DNA of 64,000 bases, taken from positions 62,001 to 126,000 of the forward strand of contig NZ_WEHZ01000013.1 of assembly GCF_012641745.1 (NCBI RefSeq), written 5' to 3'. This DNA comes from Pseudoalteromonas peptidolytica. GTDB taxonomy: Bacteria > Pseudomonadota > Gammaproteobacteria > Enterobacterales > Alteromonadaceae. Made by a program: the position numbers and the translations under genes. Within the stretch, counting starts at the first letter, position 1; each line of letters starts with the position of its first letter. The notes beneath the pieces are model-generated. The model was not told where the DNA came from. It worked only from the letters and a program-made list of their open reading frames with translations, and did no database searches. This document shows, one piece after another, positions 33,972-45,580 of this stretch.

Positions 33972-35510
33972 TTATCGATACAGTTGCTCTGTGTATTTTT
34001 GGGCTACACTATACCAGTCAAACCGCTGTAGTTTAGCCTGCTGGCAAAGCGCTTGGTATTTGATTTGATTGTTACACAGATCGGCTAATGCAAGTTCAAA
34101 AATCGCGATAAGCTGTCGACCTTGCTCTGCAAGTGTATCACCTTCAAAGCAATATCCTGTTTCGTTATGCTTTACCGTATCAGCAAGTCCACCTACCTTG
34201 TGAACGATACAAGGCTGCCCAGCTCGCATCGCAAGCATTTGACTTATTCCACATGGTTCAAATGAGCTAGGCATTAAAAAGAGGTCGCCAAGTAAATAAA
34301 GTAGCTCACCCAACTCTTTGCCGTAACCATTCAAAAATAGTACGTTACCGTGCCTTGCCATTATTTCAGTGAACAATTGTTCTAAGACAGGATCCCCAGA
34401 ACCCACGATAATAATTCTAGCACCGCTTCGACCAGCCAACTCAGCAATATTATCCAAAACAATCCCAGCGTGAGTCGGCTGCCTTAAAATAAGCGCTTTT
34501 TGATCTGTGAGTCTACCGACACTTGTGATCACTTTTCCTTCAAATGGCTCGCCAAGCCAAGCTTGTATCCGCTGGTGAGCAATGTAAAACCGAGACAGTA
34601 CCTGATTAGACTTAGCCATCCATTGAAATACGTGTGATTCAGCAAGTTTCAAGTAATCTATAAGATTGGTTTGGCAGTGTGTCTCTGCGTCTTCAGCATA
34701 CACACACCCGTTCAAGATGCCTGCCAACCGCCCTTCGTGACAAGCATGCTGCATATCTCCCTCCAAGCCCTCACCACCAAAAAAGCCTAGTTCAGGGTGG
34801 CTTGGAAGCATCACTTCTTTTGCATAATTGGGAGAGACGACGTGGACTCTATCAGTGAGATTAATGGCCGCTCGCATCGGATTAAAGCAATGAGGATATT
34901 TTGGGTCGCAAATACTAAGGCCATCATAAGTCAGTGTTGGAAACCAAGACTCTAAGCTTGAAAAGTCATGATTGAAAGGTCGTATACCTTGAAGCGCGAG
35001 GTTGTGTACTGTGTATACCGTTTTTAGCTGCTTTAGGCGTTTAAATCTCGGGCTAAATCGACGCAACACCGCAACCACAGCGGCATGCCAATCATGTAGG
35101 TGCACAACATCTATGTCTGCAATTAATTCATGCTCTATAAGCTCAGCCACCGCCGCACTAAAAAATGCGAAACGGTTTGCATCAGTCGCAAATGGTTGAT
35201 GAGTATCATTACAATAAATTGCTCCATGGTGCTCACTAAATAAAGAATGTGAGACCACATATTGAGTAACGCCGTCAGATTTTTCCACAGACCAAAGTGT
35301 TGCTGTCTCTAAATGTTGACGGAATGGCACTGCAATATCTGCTACAAAGTGTCGATTTAACGCAATTTGTCCGTAATCAGGCGTTACAACTGATACTTTA
35401 ATACCAAGCTCCGCAAGTGCATAGGGAATATCACGGATAACATCAGCCACCCCGCCAACTTTACAATTTGGCAACCGATCATTCTCGGCTGCCACAAGAA
35501 TTACATGCAT
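33972..35510 (-). CDS. glgA: Glycogen synthase
   Basis: A 512-aa GT5 ADP-glucose:glycogen glucosyltransferase, somewhat longer than the E. coli enzyme (477). The N-terminal Rossmann domain starts MHVILVAAENDRLPNCKVGGVADV with the substrate-binding Lys in KVGG (17-20); the second domain has SVGRLTDQKA, ARIIIVGSGDPVLEQLF and the E-x7-E region in PSSFEPCGISQMLAMRAG. It elongates alpha-1,4-glucan from ADP-glucose. Last gene of the seven-gene glg operon, 16 bp after glgC. No terminator with a T-run was found right after the stop. Confidence 0.94.
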   Translation of the reverse strand: MHVILVAAENDRLPNCKVGGVADVIRDIPYALAELGIKVSVVTPDYGQIALNRHFVADIAVPFRQHLETATLWSVEKSDGVTQYVVSHSLFSEHHGAIYCNDTHQPFATDANRFAFFSAAVAELIEHELIADIDVVHLHDWHAAVVAVLRRFSPRFKRLKQLKTVYTVHNLALQGIRPFNHDFSSLESWFPTLTYDGLSICDPKYPHCFNPMRAAINLTDRVHVVSPNYAKEVMLPSHPELGFFGGEGLEGDMQHACHEGRLAGILNGCVYAEDAETHCQTNLIDYLKLAESHVFQWMAKSNQVLSRFYIAHQRIQAWLGEPFEGKVITSVGRLTDQKALILRQPTHAGIVLDNIAELAGRSGARIIIVGSGDPVLEQLFTEIMARHGNVLFLNGYGKELGELLYLLGDLFLMPSSFEPCGISQMLAMRAGQPCIVHKVGGLADTVKHNETGYCFEGDTLAEQGRQLIAIFELALADLCNNQIKYQALCQQAKLQRFDWYSVAQKYTEQLYR

Positions 35511-35526
35511 AATACCTCTACATGGA

Positions 35527-36801
35527 CTATTGATTATGTTTTTTTGGTAGCTCAGCCAACATGTCTCGGGTAACTAGCACTATCCCTTTATTCGACACTC
35601 TGAAGCCATTCGCTTTATCTTGCTCGTTATCATGACCTATAGTCATACCCTCTGGTATCTGGCAACTCCTATCTATAATGGCATTTTTAATACGACAATT
35701 CCGCCCTATTTTTACACCAGGCAACACAACTGCGCCTTCAATTTCGCAATAGGAATGTACATGCACATTTGAGAACAGTAGGGATTTTTTTACTTTAGAA
35801 CCTGAAATGATACAACCACCAGAGACCGTTGAATCAACTGCCATACCACGTCTATCATCATCATCAAAAATGAATTTAGCTGGCGGTAGCTGTTCTTGAT
35901 ATGTCCAAATAGGCCATTGCGGATCGTACAAATCGAGCTGTGGCTCTGGCGAAACTAATTCCATATTCGCTTCCCAAAACGAATCTAGCGTACCTACATC
36001 GCGCCAATAAGGTTGACCGCCGTATGACGGATCGCTAAAGGGATAAGCAAACACATTGTGCTCTTCTATAATAGCCGGAATAATATCATGGCCAAAGTCA
36101 CGGCCTGATCCCTCACGTTCTGCATCTTTTTTTAATTGCTCAAATAAGAACTCAGTATTGAAAACATAATTTCCCATCGAGGCTAGACACACACCAGGCT
36201 TGCCCGGAATAGAGGTTGGGTCAACTGGTTTTTCATCGAAACGACGTACCCGATTACTCTCATCGACCGTCATTACACCAAACGTTTTTGCCGCTTCTTC
36301 ACAAGGCACTTCAATACAACATACGGTCATATCAGCCCCTGTTTCTACGTGTTTTGCAAGCAGTCCACCGTAATCCATTCTATAGACATGATCACCGGAT
36401 AAGATCATCACGTATTTGGGGAGCTCGTGACGAATAATATCCATATTTTGAAATACTGCGTCTGCGGTGCCGCAGTACCACTCATCACCATATCGTTGTG
36501 ATGCCGGTAATATCTCTACAGATTCTCCCAGCTCTTTTTTAAAGTGACCCCATGCGCGATTAACATGACGGATAAGCGAGTGTGATTTATATTGCGTGGC
36601 AATCCCCACTCGTCTGATCCCTGAGTTAATACAGTTAGACAGTGGAAAATCAATAATTCGATGCTTACCGCCAAAGTATACTGCGGGTTTTGCTCTCCAA
36701 GTGGTGAGCTCATGAAGGCGCGAACCTCGTCCACCCGCAAGTATTAAAGCATATGTTTCTCGAGTGAGGGTACTAATATAACGATTCGCATAATTAGGCA
36801 T
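35527..36801 (-). CDS. glgC: Glucose-1-phosphate adenylyltransferase
   Basis: A 424-aa ADP-glucose pyrophosphorylase. ATG 36801 ([20 protein letters not shown]) is chosen because GGAGAG precedes it; a longer frame reaching 36858 would overlap glgP. The N-terminal nucleotidyltransferase domain shows [36 protein letters not shown] and GTADAVFQN; the C-terminal left-handed beta-helix carries hexapeptide repeats ([19 protein letters not shown]). It makes ADP-glucose from ATP and glucose-1-phosphate, the committed, allosterically controlled step of glycogen synthesis. Lies between glgP (32-bp gap) and glgA. Confidence 0.95.
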   Translation of the reverse strand: MPNYANRYISTLTRETYALILAGGRGSRLHELTTWRAKPAVYFGGKHRIIDFPLSNCINSGIRRVGIATQYKSHSLIRHVNRAWGHFKKELGESVEILPASQRYGDEWYCGTADAVFQNMDIIRHELPKYVMILSGDHVYRMDYGGLLAKHVETGADMTVCCIEVPCEEAAKTFGVMTVDESNRVRRFDEKPVDPTSIPGKPGVCLASMGNYVFNTEFLFEQLKKDAEREGSGRDFGHDIIPAIIEEHNVFAYPFSDPSYGGQPYWRDVGTLDSFWEANMELVSPEPQLDLYDPQWPIWTYQEQLPPAKFIFDDDDRRGMAVDSTVSGGCIISGSKVKKSLLFSNVHVHSYCEIEGAVVLPGVKIGRNCRIKNAIIDRSCQIPEGMTIGHDNEQDKANGFRVSNKGIVLVTRDMLAELPKKHNQ

Positions 36802-36833
36802 TATTTGTTCTCTCCATAACTTTGTTGCGGTGA

Positions 36834-39317
36834 CTACTGCATCGGACTCAATCGCCAAATATCATCGCTGTATTCTTGAATTGTTCTATCACTGGAAAAT
36901 TTTCCACTCGCTGCTGTATTGAGAATACTCATACGCAGCCAGTGTTCCTTGTCTTTATATGCTTGAGCCGCATGTTCTTGACTTTCAACATAAGAAGGAA
37001 AGTCTTGAGCGACTAACCATGGGTCGCTGCTACTTTTTATTGAGTTGATAATGTCATCGAAAATATTAGGCTCAAAAAGATTGAAATGGCCGCTTTCCAA
37101 TAGTGTCATCACGCGGTTTAAATCTTGATTACTTTCTATGATTTTTAACGGTTGGTAATGTAGTCTGGCCTGCTGAGCTTCTTCTGCTGTTAAGCCAAAT
37201 AAGTAAAAATTATCGGCACCGACACAGTCTCTAATTTCTATATTAGCGCCATCAAGAGTGCCAATTGTCACAGCACCATTCATCATAAATTTCATGTTTC
37301 CGGTGCCTGAAGCTTCCTTGCCTGCGGTTGATATCTGCTCCGATAAATCAGTTGCAGGACATATTACTTCCATCTTTGAAACGTTGTAATTTGGTAAAAA
37401 TGCAACGCGAAGATAAGGCTTAGCTGCGGGATCATTATTAATAACGCTTGCAACATTATTGATGAGTTTAATGATCTTTTTAGCCATGTAATAACCTGGC
37501 GCTGCTTTACCGCCAAATAAAACACAACGGGGAACCAACCCAGAAACTTCCCCTCTGCAAACTCGATCATATAGGTGGATCACATGAAGGATATTTAATA
37601 ACTGACGTTTGTATTCGTGTATCCTTTTTACTTGGACATCAAACATCATGTCAGGATCAAACTCTACGCTACACTCTTGTTTTACCAGCTCAGTTAAGCG
37701 GCGCTTATTTTGCTGCTTCACCGCCAACCATTGTTGTTGGAAAGCGTGATTATCATAAAATCGACGCAGCTCGCTGATTTTTGAAAAGTCTGCTTGCCAG
37801 CCATCTCCGATTTTCTCTGAAATAAGCGCTGCAAGTTGTGGATTACAATGTGACAACCAACGTCTTGGTGTTACCCCATTCGTTTTGTTGTTGAACTTTT
37901 CTGGGCATAGTTGATAAAAGTCATTGAATAAACCAGCTTTTAACAACTCGGTATGTAAAGCTGCAACTCCGTTTACCGAATAACTACCAACAATTGCAAG
38001 GTATGCCATACGAATTTGAGGATGTTCTGACTCTTCGATGAGCGACAACGCGCGCTGCTTCTCTATATCTCCTGGCCACTTTAATGCGACTTCTGAGAGG
38101 AAACGAGCGTTTATCTCATAAATAATTTCTAATAGCCTAGGTAGTAAACGTTGAAAAAGACTGACCGACCAACGCTCCAAAGCCTCTGGCAGTAGAGTAT
38201 GGTTGGTGTAGGCCATCGTTGAGGTCGTTATTTTCCATGCTTCATCCCACTCCAGCTCATAGTCATCCAGCAAAATACGCATCAGTTCAGCAACCGCGAT
38301 GCTAGGATGTGTGTCATTAAGTTGGAACACATGAAAGTCTGCAAAGTCCTTAAAATCATCTCCATATTGTTCAACCCATGTAGCAATAACATCTTGTAAA
38401 CTTGCGCTGGATAAAAAGTATTGCTGCCTTAGTCTAAGCTCTTTACCGTTTTCACTGGCGTCATTAGGGTAAAGCACCATAGTGATCTGTTCAGCTTGGT
38501 TTTTTTTAGCAACCGCTTCTGAATAACTCCCGGCATTAAACTCGGTTAAATCAAACTCATCCGTCGCTTCAGACTTCCAAAGCCGCAAGGTATTTACAAC
38601 ACCATTTCGATACCCAGGCACAGGTACGTCGTACGGAACGGCCAAGACATCTTGCGTATCAAGCCATTCGTGGTGTTGCCTACCCTGCTTATCAGTATGT
38701 ACCTCAACATGTCCAAAAAACTTCACTCGCCTTGCTTGCTCAGGTGCTGCCAGCTCCCATGGATGACCTTCTCGGAGCCAGTTATCAGGCTGTTCAACCT
38801 GATGACCTTGCTCACAGGTTTGATTAAACATACCAAACTCATAGCGTAAACCGTAACCAATAACAGGAAGCGCAAGTGAGGCACAACTATCTAAAAAACA
38901 CGCTGCTAAACGTCCTAAGCCACCATTACCTAAGCCTGCATCATGCTCTGCCTCTGCTACTTCTTCAAGTTCAGTGCAGTACTCTTGTAGCGCCGACTGC
39001 ACTTGTTCATGAAGGTCAAGATTAATCACTGCATTTGACAACGCTCGGCCCATCAAAAACTCTAAAGAGAGATAGGCAGCTTTTCGAGTTTTCTGACTTT
39101 TAATGTGTTCTTTGGTCGCTCGGCAACGAGCAACTAATCGGTCGCGGATCGTCAGTGCCAAAGCGTGATACAGGTACAAACGGGATTCCCCGACTTTGTC
39201 ACGCCCCAAGGTATAATAAAAATGACGCGTTAAATCGTCGGTTAAGGTGTCTTCATCTATCTTTGGTGCATCTTGCCAATGTTTCACAACGCAAACTGGT
39301 GCACTTTTATTAGCCAT
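36834..39317 (-). CDS. glgP: Glycogen/maltodextrin phosphorylase
   Basis: An 827-aa GT35 phosphorylase. ATG 39317 ([10 protein letters not shown]) is chosen because GGGG lies nine bases upstream and it follows the glgX stop by one base; upstream in-frame ATGs would run into glgX. Landmarks: [64 protein letters not shown] and the pyridoxal-phosphate lysine in [15 protein letters not shown]. It releases glucose-1-phosphate from glycogen chain ends. Length is close to E. coli GlgP (815). Its presence in the same operon as the synthetic genes points to coordinated turnover. Confidence 0.96.
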   Translation of the reverse strand: MANKSAPVCVVKHWQDAPKIDEDTLTDDLTRHFYYTLGRDKVGESRLYLYHALALTIRDRLVARCRATKEHIKSQKTRKAAYLSLEFLMGRALSNAVINLDLHEQVQSALQEYCTELEEVAEAEHDAGLGNGGLGRLAACFLDSCASLALPVIGYGLRYEFGMFNQTCEQGHQVEQPDNWLREGHPWELAAPEQARRVKFFGHVEVHTDKQGRQHHEWLDTQDVLAVPYDVPVPGYRNGVVNTLRLWKSEATDEFDLTEFNAGSYSEAVAKKNQAEQITMVLYPNDASENGKELRLRQQYFLSSASLQDVIATWVEQYGDDFKDFADFHVFQLNDTHPSIAVAELMRILLDDYELEWDEAWKITTSTMAYTNHTLLPEALERWSVSLFQRLLPRLLEIIYEINARFLSEVALKWPGDIEKQRALSLIEESEHPQIRMAYLAIVGSYSVNGVAALHTELLKAGLFNDFYQLCPEKFNNKTNGVTPRRWLSHCNPQLAALISEKIGDGWQADFSKISELRRFYDNHAFQQQWLAVKQQNKRRLTELVKQECSVEFDPDMMFDVQVKRIHEYKRQLLNILHVIHLYDRVCRGEVSGLVPRCVLFGGKAAPGYYMAKKIIKLINNVASVINNDPAAKPYLRVAFLPNYNVSKMEVICPATDLSEQISTAGKEASGTGNMKFMMNGAVTIGTLDGANIEIRDCVGADNFYLFGLTAEEAQQARLHYQPLKIIESNQDLNRVMTLLESGHFNLFEPNIFDDIINSIKSSSDPWLVAQDFPSYVESQEHAAQAYKDKEHWLRMSILNTAASGKFSSDRTIQEYSDDIWRLSPMQ

Positions 39318-39318
39318 G

Positions 39319-41361
39319 CTATTCATCCCCTTTGATTGATGTAAATATCCATGCTGACTTAGCCGGAACCTGTAAATATGAGTCAATATCTGTTTTGTGT
39401 ACCTCGACAGCCGTTGTGATCGCTAGTTTCCAATTAGAGGAAAAAGCACTTTGTGGCAATTTGATATTTATTGTGTTGTCACTTGCGTTCAAAATAATCA
39501 GTAAACTTTGGCCTAATTGCTGATCTGTAATGGTGTAACTTAGCCATTTTCGACTCGGTTCACGCCACTGCTCTGGGGAAAGCGGTTTGGCTTCTTCATT
39601 AAACCAATTAACCGCAAACCGGCTGTCGCTGTTATGCACATAAAACAAGTAAGAAAAGGCCGCAAACTGTTTGCGTATTGCCAATAAATCTTGAATGAAG
39701 AAAGTAAGCGGATGATGCTGTTGATGATTTTTCCACGCTAACCAACTCGTACAATTGTCTTGGCAATAAGCATTATTATTACCATTTTGCGAGTGTGCCA
39801 TTTCGGTGCCAGCACAAATCATCGGAACGCCTTTAGATAAAAACAATGTTAGAAGCGCATTTTTTTGCATACAAAGTCTAAGTTCATTAACTTTAGGATC
39901 TGCACTGAACCCCTCAACACCACAGTTAAATGAATAGTTTTCACTATGGCCATCTAGATTAGCTTCACCATTGGCTTCGTTATGTTTTTGTTCGTAGGCC
40001 GTCCAGTCAAACAGTGAAAAGCCGTCATGACTGGTAATAAAATTAATAGAGTTCAACGGTCCCCGTAGATTATGTTCAAATACATCACTTGAACCGTGGA
40101 TCCGCATTGCCAGCTCAGGAAGCACTCCCTCATCCCCACGCCAGAAGCGCCTGACAGTATCTCTAAATTTATCATTCCACTCTCGCCAAGGTGCTGGAAA
40201 TTGCCCTAGTTGGTAACCCCCAGGTCCAATATCCCATGGCTCTGCAATTAATTTCACCTTACTCAGAATAGGATCTTGATTAAGCGCTTGCAAAAAAGCA
40301 TGCTGATTAGAAAAGCCAGAGGTTTGACGCGCTAGGATCGTCGCCAAATCAAATCTAAAACCATCTACTCCCATATATTCAACCCAATATCGCAAGCTGT
40401 CTAATACCAGTTTCAATACGACGGGGTTTGAAATATTAAGGGTATTTCCACATCCAGTGTCATTTATATAAACATTTGGTTTATTTGGTAAGGTGCTGTA
40501 ATAGGTGAGATTATCAAACCCTTTAAAGCTAATCGTAGGTCCATCTATGCCGCCTTCGGCTGTGTGATTAAAGACCACATCTAAAATCACCTCTATTCCA
40601 GCCTGATGCAGTCGCTCGACCATTAACTTAAATTCATTAATATCATCACTGACGAGGTAACTTTTGTGTGGAGTAAAAAAGCTAAGCGTATTGTAACCCC
40701 AGTAATTTTTTAATCCCTTAGTAGTCAAAAACTGTTCGTTAATAAAGGCATGCACTGGCAAGAGCTGCACAGCTGTCACACCAATATGCTTCAGATGATC
40801 AATAAATACAGGTTCGGCAAGGCCCAGATATTTACCTTGCAGCTTAGCAGGTACCTCAGGATGGCGTACCGTGGCTCCTTTTACATGACACTCATATATT
40901 ACGGTTTTACTCCAAGGTGTGTTTGGGCGCACCCCTACATACTTTTCGGTCGCTACGACTTTGCTTTTTGGCATGTCACATGCGTTGTCTGATGGATTCA
41001 AATGCCCCACAGGCAGGTGGCAAAAATGTCGCTCACTCCATGTAAACTCACCAAAAAAATCTTTGCAATATGGGTCTAGTAAAAGTTTATTGACGTTGAA
41101 TAATAAACCTTTCTCTGCACGATAATCGCCATCAACCCGGTATCCATATAAATCACCTGCTTTTGCCCCTTCGATAAATAGCGACCAATTTCCCCCTTCG
41201 TGGCGAAACATGGGCAAACGATTGACTTCACTATGCCCGCTTTTATCAAACAAACACAGTGTCACTTTTGCCGCTTTTGGCGCATAAACACAAAAGTTAA
41301 CGCCTTTGCCCGTAACAGTTGCGCCAAGCGTATAAGGGTGGCCACGATAGCTTATTAGCAT
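39319..41361 (-). CDS. glgX: Glycogen debranching enzyme
   Basis: A 680-aa GH13 isoamylase-type enzyme. An N-terminal CBM48 domain (about 8-100: HPYTLGATVTGKGVNFCVYAPKAAKVTLCLFD) is followed by a TIM barrel with DVVFNHTAEG, VDGFRFDLATIL (nucleophile Asp), LIAEPWDIGPGGYQ (acid/base Glu) and INFITSHDGFSLFDW (third Asp), all catalytic positions kept. It hydrolyses alpha-1,6 branches left after phosphorylase action. It starts seven bases inside the end of glgB (41355-41361 overlap) and ends one base before glgP, consistent with translational coupling. Confidence 0.95.
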   Translation of the reverse strand: MLISYRGHPYTLGATVTGKGVNFCVYAPKAAKVTLCLFDKSGHSEVNRLPMFRHEGGNWSLFIEGAKAGDLYGYRVDGDYRAEKGLLFNVNKLLLDPYCKDFFGEFTWSERHFCHLPVGHLNPSDNACDMPKSKVVATEKYVGVRPNTPWSKTVIYECHVKGATVRHPEVPAKLQGKYLGLAEPVFIDHLKHIGVTAVQLLPVHAFINEQFLTTKGLKNYWGYNTLSFFTPHKSYLVSDDINEFKLMVERLHQAGIEVILDVVFNHTAEGGIDGPTISFKGFDNLTYYSTLPNKPNVYINDTGCGNTLNISNPVVLKLVLDSLRYWVEYMGVDGFRFDLATILARQTSGFSNQHAFLQALNQDPILSKVKLIAEPWDIGPGGYQLGQFPAPWREWNDKFRDTVRRFWRGDEGVLPELAMRIHGSSDVFEHNLRGPLNSINFITSHDGFSLFDWTAYEQKHNEANGEANLDGHSENYSFNCGVEGFSADPKVNELRLCMQKNALLTLFLSKGVPMICAGTEMAHSQNGNNNAYCQDNCTSWLAWKNHQQHHPLTFFIQDLLAIRKQFAAFSYLFYVHNSDSRFAVNWFNEEAKPLSPEQWREPSRKWLSYTITDQQLGQSLLIILNASDNTINIKLPQSAFSSNWKLAITTAVEVHKTDIDSYLQVPAKSAWIFTSIKGDE

Positions 41362-43592
41362 GTGCCACCAGAGATCAGCTGTAAATAAATAGTCGCCAGC
41401 GGCGGGATGGTTATATCAATACTTTGACTAAGTCCGTGGCTTTCAATCTCTTTCGACTCTATCAATTGTTGCTTATGTGCAACAATACCAACGCCACTGC
41501 CCCAAAATTCCGTGTCATCAGTGTTTAAAATCACTTGATAAACGCCAGAAGCCGGCACGCCTAAACGGAAATGAAAATGTGTCTGGGGGGTGAAATTTGC
41601 CACTACGACAAGTGGGGTCAAGCCATCGTTTCCATAACGGATAAAACTAAAGATACTTTGTTCAGCATTTCCACCATCTATCCAATTGAATCCAGTGGAC
41701 TTAGTATCACACTCGAACAATTGAGGCGTTGTCTTGTAGGTTTCATTTAGGGATTTGATACATTTATAGATACCGCGATGCGCTTCACTCTCTAACAAAT
41801 GCCAATTTAATTGCTGGTTGTGGTTCCATTCCTCACGCGGTGCCAACTCAGACCCCATAAATAGCAGCTTTTTGCCAGGGTGTGCGAACATAAACCCATA
41901 ATAAGCCCTTAAGTTAGCAAATTGCTGCCAATCATCCCCTGGCATTTTGCTCAATAACGCACCTTTCCCGTGAACGACTTCGTCGTGGCTTAATGGTAAA
42001 ATATAATTTTCAGAGTAAGCATAGACCATGGAAAAGGTCATTTCATGATGATGGTACTTACGGTGAATGGGGTCTTTTGACATATAATTCAGAGTGTCGT
42101 TCATCCATCCCATATTCCATTTATAGCCAAAACCCAATCCATCATGTTCAACACTACGCGTTACCCCAGGCCAAGCAGTAGATTCCTCAGCTACCATCAT
42201 GATCCCATCATTTTCACCGTAACATTGAGTATTTACTGACTTTAAACATTCAATCGCACCCAAGTTTTCACGTCCACCATATTGGTTAGGGATCCACTCG
42301 CCTTGCTTTCTGCTGTAATCCAAGTACAACATCGATGCCACGGCATCGACACGCAAGCCATCAATGCCGTATTCCTTAATCCAGTACATCGCGTTAGACA
42401 ATAAGAAGCTTTTTACTTCTGCGCGGTCATAATTAAAAATGTATGTGTTCCAATCAGGGTGGAATCCCTGTCTTTTGTCAGCATGTTCATACAAGTGCGT
42501 GCCATCAAATTTATGCAAGCCGTGAGGGTCGGAAGGAAAATGTCCAGGAACCCAATCTATTAACAACCCCAACTCAGCTTGATGACAACATTCAACAAAG
42601 TATGCAAAATCTTCTACTCCTCCAAACCGACTGGTGGGTGAGAACAAGCCAACAGGTTGATAACCCCAAGAGCCATCAAAAGGATATTCGCTGATTGGCA
42701 TCAATTGCAGATGTGTGAATCCCAAAGACTTCACATAAGGGATTAAGTCATCTCCAAGTTCACGGTACGTTAAATAGCGATTACCTTCTTGTTCTCGGCG
42801 CTTCCAAGACCCAAGATGTACCTCGTATATACTAATTGGTGCATCAATCCTATTGCGAGATGCTTTTTCTATTTGCTCAGGTTGAGTCACCACTGCTGTT
42901 GGCTTTGATTGCGTAATACTTGCAGTCCCTGGCGCTTGCTCCATTTTGAATGCAAGTGGATCTGCCTTTTCAATTCGCTCTCCATCAAATGTTGTAATAG
43001 CAAACTTATAGCAACGGTCGACATTCAGCTCAGGTATAAAAAGTTCCCATACGCCACTGGCAGGGTGCAATCTCATTGGATGTTGAGTGTTGTTCCAATG
43101 GTTAAAGTCACCGATCACCGAAACAGATAATGCGTTTGGTGCCCAAACGCTAAAGCGAAACCCTTCAACACCATCCACTGTAAGTTGATGTGCGCCGAGG
43201 TGCAGATAGGCTTGCGCCTGTGTACCTTCATTAAATAAATACAAAGCTTCATCTGATAAGGTGCTCGCAAACGAATATACATCTCTACCGGTTACTGTCT
43301 GATTTGGATAAACAACTTCTAACTGATATTCTTGATTGGCAAAATTTTTGTCTAAAACCGATGAAAATAGAGCGCTTTGACGAAATTGCGTTAGCGGATA
43401 CCTACTATGTTTTGTAAGTACAAATACCTCTTGCGCCCCTGGAATGTAGCATCGTACCACCGACTGATTATCATTAAATTGATGTAGCCCTAAAAAAGCA
43501 AACGGATCACGACACTTACCTGCCGCCAGCGCGGTAACTTGGCAATCATAATGAGGCATTTGAGCGTCTTCTAAATTTGGTCTTGTATTCAT
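41355..43592 (-). CDS. glgB: 1,4-alpha-glucan branching enzyme
   Basis: A 745-aa GH13 enzyme of usual bacterial length with two N-terminal beta domains (N1 ~30-115, CBM48 ~125-225: VEGFRFSVWAPNALSVSVIGDFNHW). Catalytic blocks: YGIDGLRVDAVASMLYLDYSR (Asp), MMVAEESTAWPGV (Glu), ILPLSHDEVVHGK (Asp). It cleaves alpha-1,4 chains and reattaches them as alpha-1,6 branches. Its start directly follows the malQ stop (one base apart). GWMNDTLNYMSKDPIHRKYHHHEMTF-type substrate groove sequence is also normal. Confidence 0.96.
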   Translation of the reverse strand: MNTRPNLEDAQMPHYDCQVTALAAGKCRDPFAFLGLHQFNDNQSVVRCYIPGAQEVFVLTKHSRYPLTQFRQSALFSSVLDKNFANQEYQLEVVYPNQTVTGRDVYSFASTLSDEALYLFNEGTQAQAYLHLGAHQLTVDGVEGFRFSVWAPNALSVSVIGDFNHWNNTQHPMRLHPASGVWELFIPELNVDRCYKFAITTFDGERIEKADPLAFKMEQAPGTASITQSKPTAVVTQPEQIEKASRNRIDAPISIYEVHLGSWKRREQEGNRYLTYRELGDDLIPYVKSLGFTHLQLMPISEYPFDGSWGYQPVGLFSPTSRFGGVEDFAYFVECCHQAELGLLIDWVPGHFPSDPHGLHKFDGTHLYEHADKRQGFHPDWNTYIFNYDRAEVKSFLLSNAMYWIKEYGIDGLRVDAVASMLYLDYSRKQGEWIPNQYGGRENLGAIECLKSVNTQCYGENDGIMMVAEESTAWPGVTRSVEHDGLGFGYKWNMGWMNDTLNYMSKDPIHRKYHHHEMTFSMVYAYSENYILPLSHDEVVHGKGALLSKMPGDDWQQFANLRAYYGFMFAHPGKKLLFMGSELAPREEWNHNQQLNWHLLESEAHRGIYKCIKSLNETYKTTPQLFECDTKSTGFNWIDGGNAEQSIFSFIRYGNDGLTPLVVVANFTPQTHFHFRLGVPASGVYQVILNTDDTEFWGSGVGIVAHKQQLIESKEIESHGLSQSIDITIPPLATIYLQLISGGTC

Positions 43593-45572
43593 CTATAAAT
43601 TCCTGCTTGTGACAGCGTCGCGGATCAGCATTTGGGATTTTGCGATAATCTCTGTTGATGTTTGCGTTAACTGCCGCCTCCAGTTTGGATATTCCTTATC
43701 GGTACCGGGGATATTTACTGGTAGCCGCTGACAGTCGAGATCATCCAATTGTAGCGTCAGCATTTTTGCCGGTGACTGAGCTAGCACCTTTATTAACGCC
43801 GGATAAACTAAAGCAGCCTCGCTTTTTAGGTCTATACCTCGCACACCATGAAGACTCAACCAACGACAAAGCTTGTCTCGCTCCGTCTCCCTTTGTGCAT
43901 TTGCAACTGAGGTTTGCTGCTCATCGAGTAGCTGATATTGCTTTTTGAGCCGCAAATCATCGTGCTCCCACCAGCCAAAAAAAGGTGGTACGTCATGATT
44001 AGCAACCATTAACAAAGCATTTTTTTTATAATGTTCAACGGCAAGAAACTGATCATCATGATCTTTTTCAAAATAAAATAGAATATTGCTGTATATGTGG
44101 GACTCTGCCATTGCTAACTTAATTTCCGTTGGCACCACTCCCAAATCTTCTCCGATCACCATGACTTTGTGTAGCGCCGACTCTATCTTCAATATTGCGA
44201 GTAAGTATTCAAAAGGATAATAAACGTAACAGCCACTCTGAGACTCCCCACTTACAAAGCACCACCATAAGCGTCTTAACCCCATCACATGATCAATCCG
44301 TAGCCCCCCGACTCCGCTGATATTTGCTCTAATCAGCTGTTTAAAAAACTCGAACCGTTCAGCTTTTAACTTGACAGGGTTAAGCGCTGGCAGTCCCCAA
44401 TTTTGTCCCTGCTCAGCCCATGGATCTGGCGGCGCTCCAACTCTCGCATGTTCGGCATAGAGTGACCGATTACTCTCATATTCACTCGAGCCGTCAGCAC
44501 AACCAACGGCTAAATCATTAATAAGCCCTATTGCCATACCGTGTTCTAGTGCCACTAGCTGACAATGTGCCAACTGCTCAAACGCTACCCACTGTAAAAA
44601 CCTGGCGAACTCATCGTCAGTAAACCCACTCAACTCTTCTTTTTTGCGCTGACAAAACTGTTTAAAATCAGCATCCCAGTCATTGCGTTGATTTTGTAAG
44701 TACTGCCATAAGCTATGCAGCTTAGCTAATTTGTCGTTCATACAACGAGACATATCAAGGTAACTGTGATTACGGTCACTTTTATCGATATTACTTTGCT
44801 TAAAAAACACGTTTTTATCTACATTGAATCGCTCACATAACAGCTCAATAGATATATAAAAAGGGTGAAGTAAGCGCCTATCATTTGGGCTATATGGGCT
44901 TGCCTTTTCTGGTTGTTCAACAAACAGTAGGTGGAGTGGGTTCAATAAAATGTAATCAACTCCCTCGCCAGCTGCCAAAACAATCAGCTCTTTCAACTCA
45001 AAAAAATCAGCGCTTAGTTTTGAGTTTTCAGGTTTAAGCGAATAAAGTTGTACAGAGATCCCAAGTAACTTTTTATTATCCGAGATGGGATCGTAGCAAT
45101 GCTCGGGAGTAACCCAAAGCTCAGTTTCGTAGCATTGTCCATTTATAGTTACTTTGGCTTGATGATAACCAACAACAACTGGAGCAATGGCGACTGACAA
45201 TGCTACATAACGCGTTCCTTGATAAACGTAGTCACCCACTTCTGACAGGTTGTTGCATTCACAAACAAAATGATAATTTAATGCAGGAATAGAGATAGTA
45301 AGCTCAGATAAGCTACTACACGCTTCAAGTCTCAACGTTAACTTAGGCTGGGCTTCTTTTGTTAACGTAATAGCTTCGATAGGTGTTAGCCATTTTGCAA
45401 TATCCAAAGCAAAATTAAGTGCATTTACTTCATCAATATCATCTGTATTTACACCACATTCTTTGAGGGCTGACAAGCGAGTCTGGTGATCAAAGATAAC
45501 ATGATCACCTGTATATTTATGATATTCATAACCAATACCATATAAATATAAAAGCTGAGCAATATGGTCCAT
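43593..45572 (-). CDS. malQ: 4-alpha-glucanotransferase
   Basis: A 659-aa GH77 amylomaltase. The GH77 core begins about residue 160 (LLGISVQLYSLKPENS) and includes PYSPNDRRLLHPFYISIE, GVGGLRIDHVMGLRRLWW (nucleophile Asp), MVIGEDLGVVP (acid/base Glu) and LLMVANHDVPPFFGWW (third Asp). The first ~150 residues form the beta-rich N-terminal domain found in E. coli-type MalQ. It disproportionates maltooligosaccharides, recycling short chains from GlgX/GlgP for further phosphorolysis. Second gene of the glg operon, 8 bp after the CBM48 gene. Confidence 0.93.
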   Translation of the reverse strand: MDHIAQLLYLYGIGYEYHKYTGDHVIFDHQTRLSALKECGVNTDDIDEVNALNFALDIAKWLTPIEAITLTKEAQPKLTLRLEACSSLSELTISIPALNYHFVCECNNLSEVGDYVYQGTRYVALSVAIAPVVVGYHQAKVTINGQCYETELWVTPEHCYDPISDNKKLLGISVQLYSLKPENSKLSADFFELKELIVLAAGEGVDYILLNPLHLLFVEQPEKASPYSPNDRRLLHPFYISIELLCERFNVDKNVFFKQSNIDKSDRNHSYLDMSRCMNDKLAKLHSLWQYLQNQRNDWDADFKQFCQRKKEELSGFTDDEFARFLQWVAFEQLAHCQLVALEHGMAIGLINDLAVGCADGSSEYESNRSLYAEHARVGAPPDPWAEQGQNWGLPALNPVKLKAERFEFFKQLIRANISGVGGLRIDHVMGLRRLWWCFVSGESQSGCYVYYPFEYLLAILKIESALHKVMVIGEDLGVVPTEIKLAMAESHIYSNILFYFEKDHDDQFLAVEHYKKNALLMVANHDVPPFFGWWEHDDLRLKKQYQLLDEQQTSVANAQRETERDKLCRWLSLHGVRGIDLKSEAALVYPALIKVLAQSPAKMLTLQLDDLDCQRLPVNIPGTDKEYPNWRRQLTQTSTEIIAKSQMLIRDAVTSRNL

Positions 45573-45580
45573 TTATTGTC